This document shows positions 11,523 to 23,881 of a stretch of DNA of 64,000 bases, one piece after another. The notes beneath the pieces were generated by a model that saw nothing but the letters and a program-made list of their open reading frames with translations, was not told the origin of the DNA and did not search any database. Origin of the DNA: Symsagittifera roscoffensis (taxonomy: Eukaryota; Xenacoelomorpha; Acoela; Convolutidae); the NCBI RefSeq assembly GCF_963678635.1, contig NC_087066.1:10834517-10898516 (forward strand). The letters run 5' to 3'. Positions within the stretch are counted from its first letter, which is position 1. The number at the start of each line of letters is the position of its first letter. Position numbers and translations under genes: made by a program.

Positions 11523-13688
11523 GTCGATTTAGACCTTTCAAAAGTTTTTACACAATACATAAAAAACATACAACACCAAAACTCACAAAGAGCAAACTCA
11601 ATATTTACAAACGACGTATTCTCAACTATCTATAACTATTTATATATATTAGAGATGAATGAAACCGAAAACGATTCACCTACTCAAACATCTCGACATA
11701 CCATTGTACGACTTGAAAAACACATAATTTCCAAAATTAAACATGCAATTTGAGAAAACCTAACAAATGATCAAATAACACAAAATGTTAAAGACGATCT
11801 ACAAAAAATTTTGCCATGGTTCATAATCGATTATTTTGGTCACAATATTGATCTTATTGAACAAGCAAAAAAATTTTTTCGACCACAAAGTACAGATAAC
11901 GAAATTGTACTAGCTGAACAATCAGAATCAGATTATGAATGGGACCCTGAATGGTCCTATAAATTATATATCAATATACCAACAGATATATCAATCAGGC
12001 AATTAGCACCATCTTTAATTTAAATAATATGTTTGAGTATATCCACTTACAGTTGCCGCATCACCTTAAAACTATAATTCAATCTTCCCTGCAAGAACAG
12101 GAAATCACAGTTTAAATTCTACATTCATATAATCATATTTTAAACGGAAAAAGAAATCTTACACAACGAGAAATACGAGCCCCATCACATTTTATAAATG
12201 AAGAAATTATTGAAACAATAACGACAGCAGAAGCACTACGAAGCATTTCACCTATTCAACCAAATTTCGCAACCCCAAAATTAAAAAATCCAACGTTACA
12301 ACAAACAGTCATACAATCAACAGTAACGAAACCATCATACAAACAACACAGAAATAAATTTGCAGAACTTAATTACAATTATGTCAATTGACCAAAACAA
12401 AAAAAACTAAAATCATTACCCAAACATTTTCACAAAGTCAAAACGTACCACAACTAATTTTCAACTCAGTAAATTTTTATGACCAACCACAAACCTCACA
12501 AGAACAAAACGGAAACTACCCTTTTTTTCATTAGCGTAAAAACAAAAAAAATAAGTATCACACTTTAAATAAATCTCATCATTACGCACAACATTATTAT
12601 CCATCAGATGATGATGAATACTATAATCAAAATCATCAACGATTTTCTCAAACCTAAGACCTCGTTCCTATAGTATTGATCAACGAGATTTTTTCGAACC
12701 ATACACACGAAATGAACAAATAGGACAACCTAGATATAATCCAATATTTCACAAAAAAAATTCAACAAAAAAATCCATTTAATACACACTCATATCAACC
12801 AACCCAGATGCAAAATGACTTCCCATTACCATATTATTTACAACAACACGAAATAACGAAAAGCCAACTAAAAAATTTTTCTCAAATGCCACACGCCGCA
12901 GAATCACTACAAATGGCAATAAATCCACACCTAATGGGCGGATCATCAATAACATCAAATAAACCACTAATGGTATTCACAGGCACAGATCCAGAATACT
13001 GTGTAGAAGGTTATCTGAACGCAGTCACAGCTAATTTATTTCTAAGTATAAGACCTGAACCAGTAAACACGCCACTTCATCAAAATTGGATACATACACG
13101 CACAGCTCTAATCCAAACTAACCTTGATGGCGCAGCACAAAAATGGTTTTCAGTTTTGACTATAGAGCTAAAGTCAGATTGGACAAAATTCAGACAAGAA
13201 TTTTTAAAAATGTTCGATTCAGAAAAAAACAAACAAAATCAAAGAGTTTTATGCAATGAGAATCGTAGACTACCCAATGAAAAAAAAAACAACTTGCCGT
13301 AAGAATAGAAACACTAGTACGAAAAGCATATTCACTTAATACTCATGATTATAAGAATACAAAATGCCAGAAATCCTAATGATGACTCTAACACCTCAAT
13401 TGCGAAAAATAGCGAAAAAAAAAGAGAGCATCACATCCTTCCCCCATCCGAGAACCAGATTTAGATTCTAGGAAACTAGTAGATAAAGTAGAACAGGCAG
13501 AAATTATGATGAAATTAAAAGAAACAAATAATTTAAAATTACCACTTGTAATTAACATCCAAACCACTACTTCACACATAAACAATATCAACGACTCTGA
13601 TACCGGTTTATCCGAAAAAATTACTGAAATTTTAAACATCTACGAGAAAAACCCCAATTTTGAAGGCAAACCATCATTCAAAAAATGG

Positions 13689-13730
13689 TGTTAATATTGT
13701 CGACGATACGGACACGAAATCGCTAATTGC
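13689..13730 (+). other. Gag zinc knuckle of copy A (interrupted)
   Basis: Cys-X2-Cys-X4-His-X4-Cys spacing is kept (TGT 13689, TGT 13698, CAC 13713, TGC 13728), but the codon after the first Cys is TAA where copy B has AAT. This is the nucleocapsid-type RNA-binding motif. Confidence 0.7.
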
Positions 13731-14750
13731 AGACAGAAACAAAAAGATGATCAAAATTTACCTAACAAAAACATTCAAAGTAATAATAGTTCAGGAAAAA
13801 CACTTCCAAATAACTCCAATTACTCTCTAGTACAAATTTTAGAGGACGATCACCATACCAAAGAAATTCACAAAACTTTTCACAAAACAGGTATAGTCGA
13901 TCACTTAGTCAAAATAGTCATTATCAACATAACTATTCAAGATCAAATTCAAATCAACCCAAATTTTTGTCAAACGACAGATCTCATTCAAATTCTAGAA
14001 ATAAGAATTATTCAATTAATAGATCCGGAAACTCTTCAAACAATCGATACAGAAATTTTTCTAACGATCGAAATAGAAACGATTCAAGAAATCGAAATTG
14101 TAGATACCAAAACCATCATTCACGCAATTACTCAAACAGTAGATCAAAATACAATAATTATCACAACAGATCACGCGAAAATCACAGAACAGAAGTTCAA
14201 GCTATAATAAGAGACAAAGAAAGTACTCCCAATCACCACATAGGAAAACACAGGTTATCATAATTCACAACAAAAGTATAGGAGTGATACACCTAAACAT
14301 GAAAGACAAATAAATCAAGTACAATCAACTAAAGAAACTCAAGCAGACCCACCGGTATTGATAATAACGAAAGCCTAGAATTGCAATTGAACAACATCAG
14401 TTGCGAACTTACAGATAGCGAAAGTGATACCGAAAACTCAATTTTAATTAGCAAGATAAACATTGAAAATGACTATGAGCATATTTTATATGAACAACCG
14501 ATACATTCTCACAATATCAAAATCATGACCATTTTTTAAAAATTTATTATGCAGGACCTATTTTAAATAAAACAACAAATGAAAAGATAAAAAAAATAGT
14601 AGAAGAAGTAGCAGAAGAAAAACCCACAGAATGCCCAAACACAAATAAAATATATCAAAACATACAAAAAGAAACACATTTGCGAAAAGGAAAAATATGG
14701 ACAATTCCACTTCTTTTAGAAGGACCATAATCCAAACAATTGCAAACACC

Positions 14751-15640
14751 TGACCTTGAAATAGATTTTTAAAATCAATTCTGGAGCAGAATCCACTATT
14801 ATAAATATTCCCACTTGGAATGAGATCAAAATTTTACATCCACAATTGATACTTTTTAGAACAACAAGTGAACTAGCAACCGCACAAGGATCAACCTTAG
14901 GAAACTATGGAAAAATACAACTTTCTCTTGTTCCCACTCGAACAATGGAACAGAACAAACTCATGAGCAAATCATTTGAACAAACATTCCATATTACTGA
15001 TAAAAAAATCTATCATTGGAATCCCATTTATAACTAAATATATACAAACAATAAATATCTTAAATAGTAAAATACAGTCAAAAGACAAATACACAAGAAT
15101 AAAAAATACCTCTGACATTTTTTCAAAGAATGAACAAACAACCACCATTTTTCTCAAAATTATACCCCGCATATAATCAATAGCGAAAACACCTGAAACC
15201 ACTATCAAGAAACATGTATAGCTTTCCTATCAAACAAATTCACCAATATGATAAAGAGCGAAACAAACAACATCTCTTTATGTCCGACCTAGAATTCAGA
15301 CCAACTCACAAGTAACAATTTCACCTATTAAATACATGAAAGACTCAAGCTCTGATGCAATTTCTCTACACATATACAACAAGTCTCCATATAAAATAAC
15401 CTTACCACAAGGACTCTTAGGTTATTGTGAAATTAACGCAACAATTTCTCCCACAAAAGAAACATCCTATAGAGTGAATAGTATTTTACAACTATTAGAT
15501 ATATGTCAATCAACAATTCTTGATGAAGAATTGTCAGTTATTAATATTTTAAGCAATGAAAAACGATTATTTCACAAAAACACCCCCTGTTGCACACCAC
15601 TATTTTGAAATTGCAAATATAAAAAAGAACAGCAGAAATT
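14751..15640 (+). pseudogene. Aspartic protease and pre-RT linker of copy A (catalytic Asp lost)
   Basis: The catalytic triplet aligned with DSGA of copy B reads INSGAES here. The codon at 14777-14779 is AAT (Asn), and one base is inserted just before it. Downstream residues (TWN, TSELATAQGSTLGNYGKIQ) match copy B. A linker with SLHIYNKSPYKITLPQGLLGYCE (15360-15430) leads into the reverse transcriptase. Pepsin-like retroviral proteases need the Asp to activate water, so this copy could not process its own polyprotein. Confidence 0.65.
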
Positions 15641-16530
15641 TCTAACAATGTTTATTTTCCAACGTTCTCAAAAAATACAAGAAGAGTTCGAGCAACTAGC
15701 TGACCTATCATTAATATACCCAAAAGTTTACGCAACGTCAAAATTTGACGTAGGAAAATTAAGTTCACCATTACATTTACCAATAAAAACTGACGCAGTT
15801 TTCAAAAAACAACAACGAGTAAGTAAAGTTCCAGTTTACTTGCAGGATAAAATTAACCGAATACTTGAAATACTAGAACAATATGAAATCATTTCTCCAG
15901 TAAAAAAAAGAACAACCAAAATATAACACATTCTTTAACCCCGTTATCATTCTAGCAAAAGGAGAATCATTAAAAATAAATCTAGATGCAAGATATCTCA
16001 GTTCATTAATTGACGAATCCAAATTGAACCCATTCAAGTAATTCTAACAAAAATAAATGATAAACTTTTCACAACCGCAGATATGAATAGTGCAAACAAT
16101 CAAATGCCATTAGATGAACAATCAAGGCGATTAACACAATTCGTTATTGGAAATCAACAATACGAACTCAATAGAATATTCTAAGGAATATCCATAGAAC
16201 CAGCAGCCTTTTCAGCTTTTATGAGTAAAGTTTTCAGACCACTTATACTCAAGAAAAATGCAATCACATATTTAGACGTTGTTTTCATGCAATCACAAAC
16301 TAAAGATGAATTGTTTATAGTTTTAGAACAGTATCATCAAATTTTACTACAAGAAAACATGAAAACAGTCCTAGATAAATCACACTTTTTTCTAACACGA
16401 GTAAAATCCCTTGGACATATTATAGAAAGAAACACTATAACTCCATAAAGATCTCGTAGAGACGCATTCGAAAAACTCCAAAACTCCAACCACCTTCAAA
16501 TAAAAAAAGTACAAGAATAAAACTTCTTAA
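15641..16530 (+). pseudogene. pol: Reverse transcriptase of copy A (YLDD changed to YLDV)
   Basis: RT blocks in order are an N-terminal segment with KFDVGKLSSPLHLP, a LDARYLSSLID block, the first catalytic Asp in TADMNSANNQMPLD, a QYELNRIF strand followed by the conserved PAAFSAFM, the active-site loop YLDV (16269-16280) and LGHIIERNTITP. The second metal-binding Asp has become Val (GTT at 16278-16280); copy B keeps Asp. Stops interrupt the frame near 15924, 16182 and 16446. The general pattern is Ty3/gypsy RT. Confidence 0.75.
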
Positions 16531-17120
16531 ATAAATACGTATACAAAATGCAACTATACTTAAGACCATTTTACAGCATCCTCAGACAGCAAAATAATTT
16601 TCAATGGTTATCAGAATATCAAAAGCGATTCGAAGAGGTAAAAATTCTTTCCACTGAACAACTATCAAACACTATTCCAAATCCTGGTCAACCATTTTAT
16701 TCAGTGTGCGACGCTTCCAATTTTGGCATCGGCGCAGCATTGTTACAATCTCACAAATAAACAAATAAGATGAACCTCATTTCAGCAAACTCTAGGCTAT
16801 TTACACAAGCTGAACCTAGACTCCCTTCTTTATGAGAGAACGCACAGCTACAATATATACACTTACGGAATATGAATTTTCAATACTTGGATCCAAACAT
16901 CCAACAGTTTTATTTACAGACCATAAACCAATAATTTGGACAGGAGGAAAAAACCTGGCACTACCCGACACTCTCAGTAGAAATACACCACCTGAATTAC
17001 TAGCACAAAAAAAAAACAAAAAATGAAATACCACAAAATATAAAATTTTTCCTTGCAAAAAATAAAACATTACCAAGATTACATTGCAAATATGCAGTCA
17101 AAACTGACGTGGAACAATCG
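16531..17120 (+). pseudogene. pol: RNase H region of copy A, with internal deletion
   Basis: The connection sequence (YLRPFYSILRQ) is followed by RNase H blocks VCDASNFGIGAALLQ, ECTAxIYTLTEYEF-like and FTDHKPI. Relative to copy B, about 80 bp are missing just after DHKPI near 16935, joining that motif directly to the WTGGKNLALPDTLSRN block. A stop (16758-16760) lies after the first motif. Confidence 0.7.
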
Positions 17121-17690
17121 CAAATAAATAATCTACAACATTTTCCACTATATCTCGATTGTCAAAGCAATCACTATGAAGTAGATTTACTAGGAACATC
17201 TACATTTAAACCGATAGCAACTCTTCATAAATAAAAAACAACACACAGCAAAAACCAGTTAAGCAAAACTTATATAAAAAAGATACATTCCCTTTAATAG
17301 AAAAAATAAATCTCACTGATAATGTAAATTTATCAGGCCCACCAAATACTGATTCAAAATATACAATTAACCATGTTTTTAATCTTCATGACCCACTAGA
17401 CACAATGCCTTTATCAGAATTGGAAATTGAAATTTTTTTTCTACTAATAACAGAAAAAAATAACCCTCAAACTATTACAAAAACATCAAAATTGACCCAG
17501 TCATTCGACAGTTAAAATCTTGGCACAAATACAAAACCAAGCCCCTTGAAGCCGATACAACCATACTAAGAAACAAAACCCTTCTTAGATGTTTCCGAAA
17601 AAATTAACAACACCTCAATCAATGAAAATACGAAATTCTTAGAATACCAAACACCTGATATAAAAGTACCCCGTTTACCATTAAGTATGA
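17121..17690 (+). pseudogene. pol: RNase H to integrase linker of copy A
   Basis: Degraded coding sequence that still matches copy B 46270-46800, for example the FPLYLDCQ-NHYEVDLLGTSTFKP block, a DPLDTMPLSELEIE block and a VIRQLKSWHKYKTK-like block. It corresponds to the variable region before the integrase zinc finger. Multiple stops and frameshifts are present. Confidence 0.5.
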
Positions 17691-18600
17691 TGCTTACAGC
17701 TTTTCAATCTTCTCCCTCTTTACACACTAAAAGACACTCAGGAGCAGAAAAAAAAACATATCCAAATTTTACACCAAATTTTTATTTCCCAAATGCACAG
17801 ATTTGGATAAAAGTTTTATGCAATGGATGCATAACATGACCTTTAACAACCCATATCCGAATCAAAAACAAATCGCTGCAAATCCAGATTTTAAAGCTTA
17901 AAATTCATATTTCAATCACAGAATCTCTTTCGATACAAAAGGACCAATATCACCATCCTCAGAAGGAAACTCATTTATAATGGTAACAGTAGACGCATTC
18001 ACACACTACGTAGCATTTAACTCAGTACCTCATTGTAATGCTTATTATGCATATACAACACTTTAGGAACACTGGATAGCAAAATTTGGTTTACCCGAAA
18101 TCCTTATTACAGACCATGGCACTGAATTTATAAACAACGAAATCATTACACTATGTCAATTATATAGCATTAAACACAAATCACGAACATCTCATGCACC
18201 TTGGACTAATGGTTTAGTTGAAGGCATGAACCGTTCACTACCAGAATATCTTAGATGTATCATTAACGAAAATGACCCACAATATGCTGAATGGTCATTT
18301 GATGTAAAATTATTCCCACTATCATATAAGTCACAAGTCACAACAACCTTAGAACTATCACCCTAAGAAATCGTTTTCAACCAGAAACCACGGAAAACAA
18401 AAATGTTCACAGCAAATTCTTCAAAAAATGCACAACTTTATTGCCAACCAACTAAAGAATCAATATGTTATAAATTACCACTACATACCCACGATGAAGA
18501 ATATTTTCATCATCCACAAATTTTAAAATTAGCTTCCGGAACACACACCGAAGGGATTTTAAACAGAGATGAAAACACAACGAAATTTACCAAAAAGTAA
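17691..18600 (+). pseudogene. pol: Integrase of copy A
   Basis: The zinc-binding part keeps H-SGAEK and the first Cys of the CX2C pair, but the second Cys is TGA (TGT in copy B). The catalytic triad is preserved in one frame: Asp 17932-17934 before TKGPISPSS, Asp 18112-18114 in TDHGTEF, and Glu 18220-18222 in NGLVEGMN. A TAG at about 18066 sits where copy B has Tyr. The region after the core has HTHDEE and ASGTHTE blocks also seen in copy B. Integrase inserts the cDNA into host DNA; this copy would be inactive. Confidence 0.75.
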
Positions 18601-19190
18601 CAAAAAAATTATTACAAAGTCAAAACATCAATTCCCAAATAAATTCTCGATTTACCCCAGCTACAAATATACAAATTGGAACATATGTTTTAATTCCAAA
18701 TTTTACAACACAAAGGGAATTTCTAAAAAGTTACAACCACCTCGAAAAGGACCATATCAAATAATTGATAAACCTACAGATGTAACATACAAAATTACAT
18801 ACAAGAGATCGTTCAACATCGAAACAATCTTTTACCTTACTACCCAAAAGAGTACGCACTTCGAGAACTTACTCAATTGTACTCTTTTACAGGACCTAAA
18901 GTCATTCAAAACAGTTCAGAATAAAATCATATTTAAAACACTGATATGCAAATTATACAAAAGCACTTAGATAAAAAAGAAAAGGAACTTCCCAAACAAA
19001 TCTCAAAACATGTAGACACCAAACAAATTTCTCAAACAGAAAGAAAAATTGAAAATTAGAAGAAAAAAGTATACCACAAGATCAAAAAGAAAAATCATCA
19101 CATAGACAACCATCGCGATTTCGAAATCAGCCACGAAAAAATTACAAAACATTCATCCCACAATCTAAACTATTGAAGAAAGTTGAATTC
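18601..19190 (+). pseudogene. pol: GPY/F-like module and pol C-terminus of copy A
   Basis: KKLQPPRKGPYQII followed by VTYKIT matches the GPY/F module found after many Ty3/gypsy integrase cores. A frameshift follows, and the Lys/Gln-rich tail ends in an SRFRNQPRK-like motif shared with copy B. Confidence 0.6.
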
Positions 19191-19940
19191 AAAAACCAAT
19201 TTCATTTCATTAACATTTTCACCACTTGAAGATATTTTCCTTGACCGAACATTTTCTCAAAATTCATGCTAAAAAGCACTTGAACAAACTATTTCTAACA
19301 CAACTCCATTAGCCGACAAACAATTATCCTCAAGCTAATCTCTAACCATAACTCAAAGGCCTCCAGGTCAAAAATAAGCAAACCACAAAACATTGACATC
19401 GGAAATAAACAAAGTTTCAAAGTTACAACTCTCACTATCAAACAGTACAAAGATCAACAATATTGTACCAAGTTGAACCTCGAAAACACCTCAAGCAAAA
19501 AAATTAAATTAACCTTAAGTACAAAATGGATATGATCATTTAACCCAAAGTACGAATATCTCTCAGATACCCCCAATCATCAGACAAATAACAAAAAAAA
19601 CCAAAAAGACACTTAGGAGCCCTTCAAGTTTTTCCCTCTCAAAAATTGCTAAAACCCAACCCACTTGTCAAAAAATCAATTAACAATCCGACCACACTTA
19701 AAAATAGCCTCAAAAAATAAGATATTTCGACGAAGAAATCCTTTTTTTAAATGCTATTTTCTCAAATAGTCCATAAAATTCAAACCATAATTTTAACTCT
19801 TTTTTCAAAACTTTCTAAATTTTTCAAATCTTTCATCAATTTCATTTTCAACATTTTCGAACTATTCATCCTCACCATGATATTTTTTGCAAGTTTTCCA
19901 TCATTTTTTATTCCTTAGCCCAAATCTATACGGTTAGATT
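19191..19940 (+). other. Non-coding spacer between pol and ORF-S, copy A
   Basis: No frame is open for long, yet the sequence aligns with copy B 48310-49137. Shared landmarks are TTAGCCGACA, CTCCAGGTCAAAAAT and ACCCCCAAT; a pyrimidine-rich stretch lies just before ORF-S. Such a long conserved gap suggests RNA-level signals for the downstream genes. Confidence 0.5.
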
Positions 19941-19948
19941 CAGGTACG
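19936..19948 (+). promoter_or_regulatory. Candidate splice junction before ORF-S, copy A
   Basis: TTCAG/GTACG follows a T-rich tract and lies 27 nt upstream of the ORF-S ATG. Copy B has CACAG/GTACG at 49136-49145, 26 nt upstream of its ATG. CAG/G fits an acceptor for the leader donor at 10509/10510. The same bases also resemble a donor, so the direction is uncertain. Confidence 0.4.
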
Positions 19949-19969
19949 GTTCTTTTAATCGCTATCTAA

Positions 19970-20160
19970 ATGTTCAAACATCTATTCAGTAGAACAGATG
20001 TTTTCCTTCTTTTTTAAAAAAAATTCTCACATTTTTCACACCTCTGATAATGACCATATGCAAATGCATAAAAAAAGCTATCGTAACATTTGTATTAGCA
20101 ACAATACTTTTAACCCTTTTTTTGAACAATATTACAATAAAAACAAAATTTCTTCTTAGA
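19970..20160 (+). pseudogene. ORF-S of copy A (small two-membrane-segment protein, broken)
   Basis: The ATG at 19970 aligns with that of copy B. Matching residues are FSR near position 6-8, a hydrophobic run, TICKCIKKA, and the second hydrophobic run VTFVLATILL. A stop (TAA about 20015) and an indel break the frame in the first membrane segment. Function unknown. Confidence 0.5.
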
Positions 20161-20162
20161 TA

Positions 20163-21275
20163 ATGCTCAATAAATTTTTCAAAATTGCTAATCAACAATC
20201 CCCACATCAATCCCCACCAACAACGTCCAAAGATCCTTCAAAAACACCAAAAAATATTCACACAAATAACCCGCAGTCATCCACACGAATATCTTTTCAA
20301 GACAATCCATATACCTTTGAAGAAAGACACGCATCTATTATCGGAACCACTAGAACCAGTAACTCGCCAAGCACCTCTTAGCGAACCACAATACGAACCA
20401 GTATACAATATATAACCCCCTCTCCAACAAGTTCTTAATAGAGCAATATGTCAAAGTCAAAACCAAAACACACTCGAAAAAAATAGACAAATTATTCATC
20501 CACGACAAAGCAGAAATTTACAAAACCCATAGTTCAATTCAACATACCTCAATCACCAACAAGAAATCCAATAAACGTTTCGAGCATTACAATTCAAATT
20601 ACCCCACAAACTCCAGTACAACAAAACACATCAAATTTTCCATCAGATTTTTTAGGTCAACCCCTACATCTGAACAAATCAGTGAAAATCCTCTTAATCC
20701 CCCAGCCACTACAGAACATCTCCCATTTTGGATGACACAAGCTTCCACCCAAGGCGAACCAAACTTAATGGATGACCCAAAGGACGTTTCACCTGACACA
20801 TCTTTGTCACTACTCGGAACTCTTTCACTTCCCTCAACACCTTCTCTAACTCCATTTTCACAAACAACAATTCCAATTTTCCCTACAAGTCTCGACGCCA
20901 GATAGAGAGAAAATTCAACAAATAAAATACAACTACGATTGGATTGGAATACATTTGTAGCACCCCCTCCATTATTTCGACAACATCACGAAAGTCACAG
21001 ATTACACAACTGGGCATTAAATAGATTAGAAAACCGACAACACATTCACAAAGATATTCAAGACCAAAATATACAAATACTTTGACAAGACAACTTGACA
21101 CTGAAACTTGAAATCACAGAAAAACTAAACAATATAGTTACTCATCCCTTACTTCTAGCACCTCCGAATATAACAGCTCAATCTTTACCTCCCCATTTAT
21201 AACCACAGAAAAAATATACAAATACGATAGACATACAAAAAATACAAATGGATATATCACCTTTTATAATTCAGG
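20163..21275 (+). pseudogene. ORF-P of copy A (proline-rich pre-env protein)
   Basis: An ATG at 20163 starts a frame with KIANQQSPHQSPP and then STRISFQD-PYTFEERHA, both shared with copy B. Later blocks include EKNRQIIHPR, LDWNTFVAPPP, HNWALNRLENRQ and LKLEIT--LNNIV-HP-LL-PPNITAQSLPP. A TGA at 21083-21085 lies at exactly the position of a TAA in copy B, with coding similarity continuing beyond it. Other breaks differ between copies. I do not recognise the family. Its place just upstream of env and its Pro/Ser-rich start suggest a structural or accessory protein. Confidence 0.55.
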
Positions 21276-21287
21276 ACTATCATACAC

Positions 21288-23881
21288 AGGTATCTTTTAA
21301 AGATACTAGTTTTTCAAATTCTTTTCTTTTTTGCGTTTTTAAAATTTGATGTTAACAATCCTTTACCCCGAACAGGACCCCAAGATTTACTAGTCCCACA
21401 CTATGATTGTGAAGAAAATGAACAAAAAATGTTACACAAATATGCAATAAACCAAGTCACTCAATGTGAATCAGAACCGCAATCAATTGAAATAACAAAT
21501 GTAATAGCAACACTATACTCAAAGTCTAAAGCTACAACACTAATAGGATGTAAAATCACGGCAACATTTTCCGAAAAGAAAGTAAAATGTTCACATGTCT
21601 CAAATGGTAACAAAAAAAAATTAGACCACGAATTTTTCTACCAGAGTAACATCAAAAGATTTTTGCACCTCGGCCCTGAAGATTGCAAAAACGAACTTAA
21701 AAGACTAAAACTCACACCTAAGAAAGGCACAAACAGAAAACTTGTAAATTTTCAAGTTTTTCCAGAAGCACATCAAGCCGGACTTGAAAAACAGCAGGGT
21801 CATATACGACTAGATACCAAACTTTCCTTTCACGGAGCACATGGAAGATTAACATATGATCTCAATGATAAAAATTGGATACCACACATTGGAATAAACA
21901 CTACCTCATATTGTAAAGCAGCTAAAAAAAGGTTACCAAGAAATAAGGTTTTTTGATTAGAAAGAACAACTTGAAAAAATACAACTTAAGTGAGTTAAAA
22001 GACGACACAATATTTCATCAAGTAATCAGACTATCTCGCAACAACGACCAAGGATACTGCGATCCTACCACACGCACACAAGCAACCTTTGTATGGTTTC
22101 CCGAAGAAAACTGTACGATTTTTCAAGTAGCAAAATACACGCTAGAATGATAAAATTTCACCAAAAATTTTTTCTTGAACCAATCCCGCTTGAAGATATA
22201 AACCCTGACCAAATAGACCTAGTAATTATATTTTTAGAAATATCCACAATATAGAAAAAAAATTAACACATTTCTAATTATAGCCAGAAACAGAACTTGC
22301 ATGTAAATACAACAAACAACTTTACAAAACACAATATACAGAAATTCTTGTCGAATACGAAAATGGTTTCGACATGAATACAGGAAAATTAATTATACAC
22401 CCAATGGTTACATACACTTATGAGAACTCATACGTCTCAGTAAAAATTCAAAAGAATGCAGGAAGAACCGGTGGAAAGTTAAAACCACAAGATACAGAAA
22501 GTAAACGTTTACAAGAACTATCACTCATGAACAACACTTATTTTGGCGCAATTCACTATGACATACACTGAGACAAAAAATAAGATTACACAAAGAGAAA
22601 AATTTTTCAAGAAATGTCTTTGACAGAGCTTGAAACACTTCATCAACAACGAACTTGAAAATACACAAATTTTACAATCACTTGCACCAGCAGTACTAAA
22701 AATCCTTTATGCAGGATATTTATTGTCGGGAAACAGATCAAATTTTATTGACTACGAAGAAAATATATTATTGTTGTACACCTGTACCAAAAATTACCAC
22801 CTTTATATGTTTTTGAAGATAAGAGATGCTAAAAAAAATCTCAATATTCTACAAAAATTAAGTACATTTTGTTGATACACTCTCACGCAGATCTTATTTT
22901 TGGGTTATAGCATTCCCAAGTCGATCAGAAAACAGCCACAATGTAGTACAATTAAACCCTGACGAAAATAAATACTATCTTCTCACAGCATATCCTACAC
23001 TCATGCAACCGCTCAAAAAGATTTCACCAGAAAGCATTAGAGCTATTGCCCGCAACCCCAATATTGATTTTCATTCAATCGGCATGTACTCTAAATCAGA
23101 CATTCAACATCACATTCGAACACAACAGTTTCAGGAATTAGTCACCAAAATGGATACAATCCAACGACAATCTAGAGATCAAAACCTTCGCAAATTTGCA
23201 GAAACAGCAGAATTTTCAGACATAAACGCACAAGACTATACTGGATATTTTAAAGATATAAAAGATTCTATTTACCTAAATGTCAAAAAAAACAGACCTC
23301 AAGACCCCAATAAATATTTTTAGTTTTGTAAACTTAAAAAATGAACTTCTTGCCTTTCTAGGGTGGCTCTACTACATCTTAGAAAGATTGACTATAATAT
23401 ATGCAATGCTTAATTTTTTTGGATTTATTTTCTCTCCCTTGAAAGGAACCTACAAAATATGTGCAATAAATACACAAGTAAAAAAACAAGCAAGCGTTGC
23501 AGCATTCTTTTCGCGGAATTTTTTGGAATAATTTCAACATCAATAAATAAAACTGTTTTAGACGCTAAAATAAAAGAATACAACACTAAATTATCAACAA
23601 CACCAAACACTTACGACGAATCCCGAAGCAGTACAATTATAACGACCACATGACAACAATTACAAAACCTTAACCATAATCACCCCTTATCATTACTACG
23701 ACATTCTAGAATTTTTGCCCTATCAGACCTCATAACTTCGCGACCTAATTATCCACAAAGCCCAATTCAACCCATAATAACCCAACAACCCAACAAAGAC
23801 GACACATGTGAACAAAGTATAGAACAACCACACACCACTAAATTCCGTTCTCAGAACAACCATCTTCTTAGCCCACGATGA
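21288..23881 (+). pseudogene. env: Env-like glycoprotein of copy A (broken)
   Basis: The position of the copy-B ATG is AGG here. The following frame still gives a hydrophobic signal-like run (LLKILVFQILFFFAF), then RTGPQDLLV-HYDCEENE. The ectodomain has regularly spaced Cys (TQCESE, VKCSHVS, EDCKNE, QGYCDP, ENCTIF) and aligns block for block with copy B. Near the C-terminus a membrane region (ELLAFLGWLYYILERL and on) precedes a cytoplasmic tail. The gene ends in TGA at 23879-23881, overlapping the next ATG. Stops and frameshifts are scattered. It would mediate attachment and fusion if intact. Confidence 0.6.

Larger units (their letters stand above)
10707..14750 (+). pseudogene. gag: gag of copy A (very large Gag, broken)
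   Basis: The start ATG is supported by copy B, which shares NLGNKQT at residues 5-11 and a following YDxVITPH block. About 700 residues precede the capsid, far longer than in ordinary Ty3 Gag. This part holds a basic KRFSKRRNAVSE stretch, a 32-residue tandem duplication (11331-11522) and a block ending in DPEWS (about 11811-11965). The capsid (12808-13400) has the Retrotrans_gag pattern, with PINTPLHQNW-like, DGAAQKWFSVL and a W-F-E-F helix. A CX2CX4HX4C zinc knuckle lies at 13689-13730, followed by an Arg/Ser/Asn-rich tail to about 14260. Breaks include a TAA inside the knuckle (13692-13694) and several frameshifts. Gag would coat the RNA and form the particle. Confidence 0.75.

Noticed and set aside
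11229-11753. Independent 174-codon gene
   Set aside because: It is part of the long gag pre-capsid region. The same blocks occur in copy B in the same position.
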